From contig NC_083610.1 in NCBI RefSeq assembly GCF_029168945.1, forward strand, positions 69,555,580-69,619,579: a stretch of 64,000 nt of DNA, in the 5' to 3' direction. This document shows positions 55,947-64,000 of this stretch, in pieces (the first letter of the stretch is position 1; the number at the start of each line of letters is the position of its first letter). Position numbers and translations under genes: made by a program. This DNA is from Cannabis sativa. Lineage: Eukaryota; Streptophyta; Magnoliopsida; Rosales; Cannabaceae. A model generated the notes under the pieces. That model worked only from the letters and a program-made list of their open reading frames with translations, did no database searches and was not told the origin of the DNA.

Positions 55947-57860
55947 TGTAAAGACTGGTTATGATTCACACTTTGGGTTAATTAATAACTAAGGTTTATT
56001 CATGAGATTAAATATTAATTATAATATGCATATTATGGAAATTTATTTAAGTTAGTATATATACTTATTTATTATGTTATCTATGTAAATTTCTTGTTTA
56101 TCTGGGATTGTGCTCGGAAGCGGTGGAAAGCGACGTTGGGCCATATGAGAGTCATGCTTTTATATGGTTTAGAATAGTTTGGTTAGCAGGGTATTATGGT
56201 TAGACATTGGAGTGCTGGGAAATTGGCGGGATTTTGGAAAAGACCAAGATACCCCTTTAAAGTCATTAAATCCTTATTTTATGCTTGGGGCATATAAGTC
56301 TTTTGTTTGAAGGTTTTTGTCCTTTGTGTGCATGATATATTCAGATTAGTATTATTGTTTTATTTTAATTAATGTTAGTAAGATAAATAGAAGAAAACCT
56401 AGAAACCACTTTTCCTCCATTTCTTCTTCTTCCTCTTTCGAATCACCCTACAGCCAGCCAAGGATTCCAATTGTTCTCAACTGAAATCAAGGAATTTTTA
56501 GGAGGGTTTGAAGCTGAAATTAAGGTATGGAGTTTTGATCTTAGTGTCTTTAGGTTTTTTCAACTCAAAATAGGTTACTCATGTATGAATTTGAGGAATT
56601 TATGGCTGTTTGCTTTAGAATTGTTTGAATTTGTTTTCTGGTGTTATATAGAGATTATTATTGTTGCTTTAAGCCAAGATAAGTGGTTATTTTAATCTTT
56701 GAGTCAAAATGGAGCTTAAGAGCTCAAGATGGAGCTCTAATGGTGATTTCATGGTTTAAGTTGTTTGCTATATTTGGATGCTTGAAATAAGTTCGTTGGG
56801 ACATGAATAGGTATCCTGGAAAGTTTTGGAAGGTTTCGGGTCAAATTGAGTTAAGGGGCTCGATTTTTGCGTTCCCAGCACAGAACCGGTCGACAGGTTC
56901 TGGGGGACCATTTAGAACCGGTCGACCGGTTGGTACCCAGGTATCGGGCTTCTGGTTGGGAACCGGTCTGCCAGTAAGGGCTTTTTCCCAAACCTTAGTT
57001 TTCCTCGTTATTGCGTAATTTAGGGTTTTTGCATCCTATTTATCGATAGGGTTATCCTTAGTTTTAATTTTAAATCCTCGATAAGTGTTTTAGTGTGTCT
57101 CTCATTGAGTTTTGAACGTTATGGTTTAAGGCCCTGTAAAGCGTCGAGCTGTGTTTCCCCTCAAGCTGACCAGCACACTTGAGCACGGAACGAGGTAAGA
57201 TAACATAATAACGTATATATGAATGTATGCTTGTTTTAACTATTTACACTACTAACACTAATTGTTTATGTGATTTTTAGGGTGTTAGTATAGTGTAGGA
57301 TATCAGTGTGGTTACGGTGTTACCAACACGAGTATCAGGGGGTACGTCGTGCATGTGGTACAACACTTAGTGATTTCTGGGGGTACAATAATGGCTCTAC
57401 CAACACGAGTACAGAGTTGGTACAGTGGTCGTACTTCCCTTAAGAACGTTCTTAACCATTTGGTTAGCTCGGTTGTTGAGCCCAGGGTGGCTTAAGTATA
57501 AAGTCGGTCTAGCATTGCTTTTATATATGTTATGCATATCTTACTGAGTCTGTTGACTCATCAGTTTGCTACCTTGTGTAGGTAAAGGAAAAGCTAAGCT
57601 GGAGGAACAGTGAGATGGAGCTCGGCAGTGATTGTACATATCGCGGCAGTGCAACCTGCAGGGTTTCGGTCTTTCAATATTTTGAGTTATATTTTAGTTG
57701 CCTGTTGTTTGTAAAGAAAAAATATTACTAGTAGACTTTGTATTAGTAAAGTACTTTTATCCGTGTTTTGAAATTCGGGATCCCGACCCATATAATTATA
57801 AAGTTATAAAATTATAAATTTATCTTTTGAGTTTAGTAAATTTCAAATACGGGCGTTACA
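55947..57860 (+). repeat. Tekay 5' LTR
   Basis: 1914 bp from TGTAAAGACT to GGGCGTTACA. It contains a palindrome cluster (56882-56975), the TTATCGATAGGG and CTGACCAGCACAC blocks shared by all Tekay LTRs here, and subrepeats with ACCAACACGAGTA (57330, 57400). Primer site TGGTATCAGAGC follows at 57864-57875. Confidence 0.92.
56882..56975. repeat. Palindrome cluster with TCGA core in Tekay LTR
   Basis: A perfect 16-bp palindrome AACCGGTCGACCGGTT lies at 56916-56931. A near-palindrome with the same core is at 56883-56901 (GAACCGGTCGACAGGTTC) and a weaker relative near 56960. Confidence 0.88.
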
Positions 57861-57863
57861 GTT

Positions 57864-57875
57864 TGGTATCAGAGC
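57864..57875 (+). promoter_or_regulatory. Primer binding site, initiator-Met tRNA
   Basis: TGGTATCAGAGC three bases after the LTR end, complementary to the initiator-Met tRNA 3' end. Confidence 0.93.
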
Positions 57876-58093
57876 CACCAGGTTGTTCACTAAAGACCGT
57901 CAAGATATGTACAATCAAGGCCAGTGTCGAGCTCAACTCACGATACCGTAAGCTTTACTTTTTGCAAACTATTTTAACATTTATTGCATATATGATTAAC
58001 TTGATGTTTTGAAACCCTAAATGCGGTCTTGAAGATATTTTGACCACTGTCTAACCTACATGCCTTGTGGGTTTGCAGGCTAAGTCCTAAGTA

Positions 58094-58800
58094 ATGGACG
58101 CCCAGTGAAACGTCAGAAGGCAGGGTGAAATGGTTGAGACCGTAGGTGGTCGGGGTTGTAGAAATCCCAAAAACCCCGTGGACACGGTAGTGGCCGCGGT
58201 CGTGCCCCGAGAGGTGGCCAAAAGGATCCACCTGAGGCTCCGATTGATTGGGAGCAAAGGTTTGCTGAGATGCAAGCCAGAATTGAGCAACAAGAAGATG
58301 AGATTCGAAGACTCAGGCAGTGGAATGCTCCTGTTGAGCTTCCCCCGCAATCGCCTGTTGCGGTTCCTGCAGCTCCTGCGGTGCCAGCAGAGCAGCATGT
58401 TGCTGGTAACTGTATGGAGCCTTTATATGAGAGATTCAGGAAGCAAGCACCTCCAATGTTTCTGGGAGGCCCTGATGTGCTTAAGGGAGAACAGTGGCTG
58501 ACTGTCATTGAAAGAATATTGAATTTCATGGGAGTAATTGGGAATGACAGGGTGGCATGTGCCACGTTTCAATTTCAGGAGGATGTCTTGGTGTGGTAGG
58601 AGATGGTATTCCTCACAAAGAATGTTGCTAGAATGACCTGGGAAGAATTCTAGGATTTGTTTAAAGCTAAGTATTACAATGAGGCGGTCCGTAGTGCAAA
58701 GCAGAAAGAGTTTGTTGAGTTGGTACAAAGCGAGGGTATGTCAGTGACTGAACACACAACCAAGTTTGATCTCTTGGCTAAATTAGCCTATTAGATTGTA
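58094..58800 (+). pseudogene. Tekay gag, N-terminal and capsid part
   Basis: ATG at 58094 is followed by a stop after four codons, and the frame changes again within a Gly/Arg-rich N-terminal part. The frame 58270-58599 has EQQEDEIRRLRQ, a Pro/Ala linker and the capsid start (FLGGPDVLKGEQWL). After a stop at 58597 the match continues with MTWEEF, FKAKYYNEAVRSAKQKEF and EHTTKFDLLAKLAY, with two more stops. Confidence 0.82.
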
Positions 58801-58809
58801 CCAACGGAT

Positions 58810-60339
58810 TTGAGTAAAAAGGAGAAGTACTTGGCAAGATTAAATCCCAAGATTAAGAACGATCTGGTTATCACTACAAATGACACTACAACCTATGCTG
58901 AAATGGTTGACAAGGCTCTTCGAGCTGAAGTTGTAGTTAAGTTCTTGCAAGAAACTCGGGAGACTCCTGCTACTGGTGGGACCACTACTCTCCCTATTTT
59001 TGGCCCCGAAAAAGAGAGTGGTGATTCGACTTTTGAGCAAAAGAAGAGAACTTTCCCATCTTTGGGGAGTTCAGGGCAAAGTAAAAGGTTTCGAGGAAAT
59101 CAGAATAAAGGGGGACGTCAGACTTATTCCTATCCTGAGTGCCTGCGCTGTAAGAAACACCATCCCGGGACTTGTAACCGGAGAGCTTGTTTTCAGTGTG
59201 GAACAGTGGGGCACCTCAAGAAAGATTGTCCCCAGTTGAAGAAAGAGGAACCTAAGCCTAAAGTTAAGCCTGCTCCAGCACGTGTATTTGCTATCACTCA
59301 GGCTGATGTTGCCGCCAGTCCTTCAGTGGTTACAGGTCAGCTTCTTATCAACGACTTTGCTTTTACTGTTTTATTTGATTCGGGTGCTACACGATCATAT
59401 GTATCATCGAGAGTTCTTAATCAGCTTGGTAGGCCTAGTGATGTGTTTGAGATGGGATTTGGAACCATGTTGCCTAATGGGGAATTAATTATTTCAAGAA
59501 AATGGGTTAGATCGGTTTTAATTAGAATTGAAGGCAGAGAATTGAGCGCTGATCTTGTGGAGTTACCTTTGGCCGAGTTCGATATTATACTTGGAATGGA
59601 CTTTTTGTCCAAGTACTCTGCTATTATTGACTACAAACGGAAAATGGTAACTTTTCAACCGGAGAATGAGGAACCATTTGTTTCCGTTGGTTCAGTTCAA
59701 GGTTCTCGTGTCCCAAGAATCTCAGCATTGAAAGCTAGGGATTTACTACGCAGTGGGTGTGTAGGATTCCTAGCGGTTGTAGTTGATTGTAGTGAACCTG
59801 TGTTACTTGGACCTGAAGAGGTAAAAGTGGTTAAGGAATTCCTGGACGTGTTTCCAGAGCAATTACCAAGGTTACCACCTCAGCAGAAGATAGATTTTAT
59901 TATTGACCTAATACCTGGGGCAGAACCTGTTTCAAAAGCACCTTATCGAATGGCACCTGCTGAACTAAAAGAACTAAAGATACAACTTCAGGGAATGTTG
60001 GATCTAGGGTTCACCCGACCTAGTGTGTCACCTTGGGGAGCTCCGGTTCTATTTGTAAAGAAGAAAGGTGGAACTCTTTGGATGTGTATTGATTACTTGG
60101 ACCTGAACAAGTTAACCATTAAAAGCAAATACCCTTTGCCTAGAATTAACGATTTGTTCGATCAACTTCAGGGCAAGACGGTATTCTCTAAGATTAACTT
60201 GAGATATGGATATCATCAATTGAGAATCCAGGAGGAAGATATTCCGAAGACAGCCTTTCGTACTAGGTACGTTCATTATGAGTTCCTAGTTATGTCATTC
60301 GGGTTGATAAATGCTTCGGCCGCATTATGGATCTCATGA
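58810..60339 (+). pseudogene. Tekay gag end, protease and reverse transcriptase
   Basis: A long open stretch of 509 codons. Residues 1-160 hold the capsid end and a nucleocapsid with a good zinc knuckle [14 protein letters not shown]. The protease active site [12 protein letters not shown] is intact (about residue 190), followed by [14 protein letters not shown] begins near residue 375 ([13 protein letters not shown]) and goes through [10 protein letters not shown] (usual Arg-Glu changed to Leu-Asp), [12 protein letters not shown] and [12 protein letters not shown] frameshift at about 60320 ends the match before the catalytic Asp pair, which is in the next frame. Confidence 0.87.
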
Positions 60340-60930
60340 ATAGAGTATTCAAGGACTTTCTTGATAATTTTGCAATTGTATTTATCGATGATATTCTTGT
60401 GTACTCTCGGTCAGAAGTCGAACAAGAACACGACTCAGAGATCATAAACTCTATGCGAAGTTCAAAAAATGTGAGTTTTGGTTGTCACAGGTATCTTTTC
60501 TGGGACATATTGTTGGAAAAGACGGGATTATGGTAGACCCAGGGAAGATTGAAGCAGTGAAGAATTGGCCCAGACCCAAAACAGCCACTGAAGTTTGAAG
60601 TTTTCTCGGTTTAGCGGGTTATTATCGGCGTTTTGTGGAAGGTTTTTCTAAGATTGCAATGCCGTTATCCGAGTTAACTAGGAAGAACTAACAGTTTATA
60701 AGGTCAGATAAGTGTGAGGGAAGTTTCCAAGAGCTGAAACAACGGCTGATTACAGCTCCTATTTTAGCCTAGCCATCTGATCAAGAGAAGTTTGTGGTGT
60801 ATTGCGATGCGTCAAGGCAGGGTTTGCGCTGTGTACTAATGCAGGCAGATAAAGATATAGATTATGCTTCGCGACAATTGAAAGATATGAGCAACGTTAC
60901 CCAACTCATGACCTGGAGCTTGCAGCAGTA
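60327..60930 (+). pseudogene. Tekay RT catalytic motif, connection and RNase H start
   Basis: [15 protein letters not shown] at about 60380 holds the RT catalytic Asp pair. A short loss near 60430 removes part of the thumb. Connection sequences (GYYRRFVEGFSKI near 60620) follow in another frame with three stops, then [11 protein letters not shown] (60800) of RNase H. Confidence 0.8.
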
Positions 60931-61560
60931 GTGTTTGCCCTGAAAATTTGGCGACACTACTTATATGGTGAGCGGTGTGAGATCTATACTGACCACAAAA
61001 GTCTCAAGTACTTTTTCACTCAGAAGGATCTGAACATGAGACAAAGAAGGTGGTTAGAGCTAGTGAAAGACTATGACTGTGAAATTCTGTATCACCCTGG
61101 AAAGGCAAATGTTATGGCAGATGCCTTGAGTCGGAAAGGACCTGATCAGATTCTCAATATGGTAATGATCTCTCCTCAGTTAGCCTCGGATATGTCTAGG
61201 ACAAATATTGAGTTTGTGACTGAAAAATTACATAATCTGACACTTCAGTCAGACTTGTTGGAAAGAATCAAAGTGGCACAACTAGAAGATCCTGAATTGT
61301 TTAAGATTCGAGAAGATGTCTTAGCAGACAAAGCTAAGGACTTTTCAATCTCTGACAGTGGAATGCTACGGTTCAACGCACGAGTGTGTGTCCCGGATAA
61401 CACTGAGCTTAAGAAAGAGATTCTGGATGAAGATCACACTACCCCTTACTCACTACACCCAGGAACCACCAAAATGTATCAAGATTTGAAACCCTATTTC
61501 TGGTGGTATGGGATGAAAAGGGATGTGGTAGACTATATCAGTAAGTGCTTATTAAAGCAG
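60931..61560 (+). pseudogene. Tekay RNase H end and integrase N-terminal part
   Basis: [32 protein letters not shown] and [13 protein letters not shown] complete RNase H. The integrase zinc finger starts with [13 protein letters not shown] but only its first Cys (SKC, 61544) remains: about eleven bases coding for the second Cys have been lost at 61550, which also shifts the frame. Confidence 0.83.
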
Positions 61561-62649
61561 AACATCAGCAAACAGCAGGATTATTTCAACCGCTATCACT
61601 TCCAGAATGGAAGTGGGAAGACATTGCAATGGATTTTGTGGTTGGTTTGCCCAGAACCACAGGAATGTACGACTCAGTTTGGGTCGTGGTGGATCGCTTT
61701 ACAAAGTCAGCACATTTCTTGCCTGTCAAGATATCCTATACAATGGATCAGTATGCTGACTTGTATGTGAAAGAGATTGTTCGTCTTCATGGGGTACCAA
61801 AATCTATTATTTCAGATAGAGATCCTAAATTTACCTCGAAGTTCTAGGTGAGTTTGCAGATGGCCATGGGAACTAATTTGAAATTCAGCACGACCTTTCA
61901 TCCTCAAACAGATGGGCAATCTGAGCGAACTATTCAGATACTTGAAGACCTGTTACGAGCTTGTGTCATAGATTTTTGAGGGTCATGGAGCAAGTATTTG
62001 CCTCTGATTGAGTTCTCCTACAATGATAGCTATCAAAGTACTATAGGAATGGCTCCTTATGAGCTACTCTATGGTAGAAAGTGTCGATCCCCAATCCATT
62101 GGGAGAAAACAGGAGAACGGAAATATCTAGGCCCTGAATTGGTCCAAAAGACAAATGAGGCAATAGATAAGATTAAAGCGCGAATGCTTGCTTCGCAAAG
62201 CAGGCAAAAGAGTTATGAAGATCCCAAGCGTCGGGCTATTATGTTTCAGCCGGGAGATCATGTCTTCCAACGTGTGTCACCAATGAAAGGAAACATGCGC
62301 TTTGGAAAGAAAGGCAAACTAAGTCCTAGATTTATAGGGTCCTTTAAAATACTTGAGAAGGTTGGACAGGTTGCTTACTGGTTAGCCTTGCCTCCATCAT
62401 TGTCAGTTGTACATAATGTATTTCATGTTTCGATGCTGAGGAAGTACGTGTCTGATCCAATGCATATTCTGAGTTTTGAGGCATTGGAATTACAACCGGA
62501 CTTGTCTTATGATGAACGGCCAGTGCAAATTCTGGATAGAAAGGAGAAGGTCCTTCGAAGCAAAACCATAGAGTTGGTTAAAATGCTTTGGAGGAATAGT
62601 AAAGTGGAGGAAGCCACTTGGGAATTAGAGTGTGATATGAGGACTCAAC
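61545..62649 (+). pseudogene. Tekay integrase core and chromodomain-like tail
   Basis: The core has [10 protein letters not shown] (61629) and [10 protein letters not shown] (61807), then a stop after TSKF (61847), then [14 protein letters not shown] (61900) with the catalytic Glu intact, and another stop near 61978. The frame from 61998 has MAPYELLYGRKCRSP, LSPRFIGSFKILEKV, VHNVFHVSMLRKYV and the chromodomain-like VKMLWRNSKVEEATWELE. It is cut at 62649. Confidence 0.85.
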
Positions 62650-64000
62650 TGTTGGTATTATATTTATCCAGGATCTTAGATCTATTGCAAGTATGTTGAT
62701 TTAACAACCTAATATTGAACTTCTAAAACGATGAACTAAACACATAAAAGTTAAGAATAACTTACAGTGATTGCAGCGGAATTTATGTCTCCTTCCACTA
62801 AGATCTCTAACCCTTGATTCCTGTCTGTAGCAAAGTATAATCAAGATCTGAGCCCGAAAGTTCTTCAGTTGGATGTGATCCTTCACAATCTTCCAAACTA
62901 TGATGAGATACTGAATGATGTGAGTGGGCACTTCTCTCTCACTAGGGAATTTCGAAATCTCTCTTTGTTTTCTCTCTTATTTTCGTGTGATACACTTTTC
63001 AGAGCAAAGTTTCTCAAGCAACACATGCATACAAAGAGAAGAGAGGGGCTGCTATAAATAGGAAAAGAGAAGACCACAACTTTCCAAATAAACAGTTTCC
63101 TCTTTTACTGTGTAATAGAATAACTGCCTTATTTAGTGTGATTCACCACTTTCCTATTTAGGCTAGGCTTTGATTAGCAATTAAATGACAAATTAAATTG
63201 AAAAATAATAATTGGGAAAAGGCAATGATGTGGCCGACCATGGTGTGAATGGGCCTCACATTGATTTTGCAGTTTCCTCAATTTTATTTCTATTTCTCCA
63301 AAAATGCCATTTTTCCAATTCTAATCATTTAAATGCCAAAACCAATTATTTAATAACTAAAATAGATTATTAAATAATATTGTCATTTAAAATTAATTAT
63401 TAATTCAGACATGCAAAGTCTCATAATTAATAATTAAACCTAGAAACCCTCTTATTTACGATTTCATCCCTAAACTGTGAGAATTCACAAATTAGACATA
63501 GTCTAACTCTTAGAATTATAATTGATTAATCATAAATCAATTATAGAGTCCTACAAACAGTATAGTCTCAACTAGAATGGGGACCATGGATCTATATTCT
63601 GAGCTTCCAATAAGTTGAACCAATTTACCAAGTAAATCCCTAACTTATTAATTCCTCGTTGAATCCACTCTTAGAACTTGGAATTGCACTCTCAGACTTA
63701 TATAGAGCATATCATATGTTTCACGATATCAATATGCTATCTCATTTAACCATTGTTATAATCTTAATGTGATTTAGAGATCCTCTATATAGATGATTTA
63801 CATCGAGACGGGACTAATTTACCGTTTGCACCCCTCAATGTATTTTGCCCATTTGAACACTTAGTTACCTGTAAATGATGTTTTAGTGATCTAATATATA
63901 GTCACTGAAACAAGAGCTCATCCATTTACTTCTATTTAACTAAGCTCAAAAGGAATCATCACTTTACTTCTATACACCAGTAGAAGCTATAGATTTCCAT
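62650..64000 (-). repeat. Copia-family LTR, minus orientation, cut by window end
   Basis: It starts TGTTGGTATTATATTTATCCAGG-like and runs collinear with 36190-38078 to the end of the window. TCAAC (62645-62649) would be the target duplication. Whether it is a solo LTR or the 3' LTR of a longer element cannot be told here. A frame at 62869-63057 inside it is not a gene. Confidence 0.87.

Larger units (their letters stand above)
55947..62649 (+). mobile_element. Tekay element, + strand, 3' end beyond the window
   Basis: 5' LTR (55947-57860), initiator-Met primer site, gag, protease, RT, RNase H, integrase and chromodomain-like tail follow in order. The left flank CTTTC (55942-55946) would be its duplication. 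Near its 3' end it is broken at 62650 by a copia-family LTR, so its own 3' LTR is not seen. It carries several stops and frameshifts but keeps a fuller gag than the 26567 copy. Confidence 0.9.

Noticed and set aside
28047..57875. TGGTATCAGAGC sites as tRNA gene pieces
   Set aside because: They match only the tRNA 3' end complement and sit next to LTR edges, so they are primer binding sites and not tRNA genes.
62869..63057. 62-codon ORF in the last LTR
   Set aside because: Inside a copia-family LTR, without counterpart in the other LTR copies.
1..64000. Host genes
   Set aside because: Every recognisable coding stretch belongs to a transposable element. The remaining gaps (for example 14031-14491, 48542-49140) are AT-rich without coding signal.

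Overview
The window is plant nuclear DNA, most likely from a eudicot, and consists almost wholly of nested transposable elements. I found no host gene, rRNA, tRNA or CRISPR array. The plant assignment rests on Ty3/gypsy elements of the Tat and Tekay (Del-type chromovirus) lineages, a Ty1/copia family with initiator-Met tRNA primer sites, and a PIF/Harbinger DNA transposon. I cannot name the species from sequence alone.

Layout. (1) 1-13000: the 3' part of a Tat-lineage element (Tat-A, + strand). It has gag, protease, RT, two RNase H domains and integrase, all frameshifted. A 3.5-kb PIF/Harbinger element (4569-8041, TTA target duplication) splits the integrase. Between pol and the 3' LTR lies a three-exon antisense ORF on the minus strand with its own TATA box. 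(2) 13001-14030: two opposed pieces of Tekay-type LTR. (3) 14492-48536: a second, minus-strand Tat element (Tat-C), with its own antisense ORF on the + strand at 15664-18930. Tat-C is broken by a copia element (21006-38078, GGCAC duplication), which is itself broken by a full-length Tekay element (26567-34000, CTAAG duplication). Three solo copia LTRs (41142-42920, 43533-45377, 45917-47786) also sit in Tat-C. (4) 48542-49945: AT-rich DNA and an LTR-like stretch. (5) 49946 to the end: a minus-strand Tekay copy, invaded by a solo LTR (52659-54940, AGTTC duplication) and by a + strand Tekay copy (from 55947). The latter is cut by a fifth copia-family LTR from 62650 to the window end.

Nothing here looks able to move by itself: every pol reading frame carries stops, frameshifts or lost catalytic residues. 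The Myb/SANT-like ORF of the Harbinger element is the only unbroken gene model.

The most interesting signals are these. Both Tat elements carry antisense genes with the same splice-acceptor/start context (CAG, then ATGAGCGA). Three tandem hairpin-forming repeats lie in the first intron of the Tat-A antisense gene. Perfect 16-bp palindromes of the form AACCGG-core-CCGGTT occupy the same position in three Tekay LTRs, but the 4-bp core differs each time. The copia family appears to keep only gag, with a 3.6-kb leader holding a GC-rich hairpin island. Antisense ORFs in Tat elements are known as a class, so the novelty lies in the details rather than in a new system.
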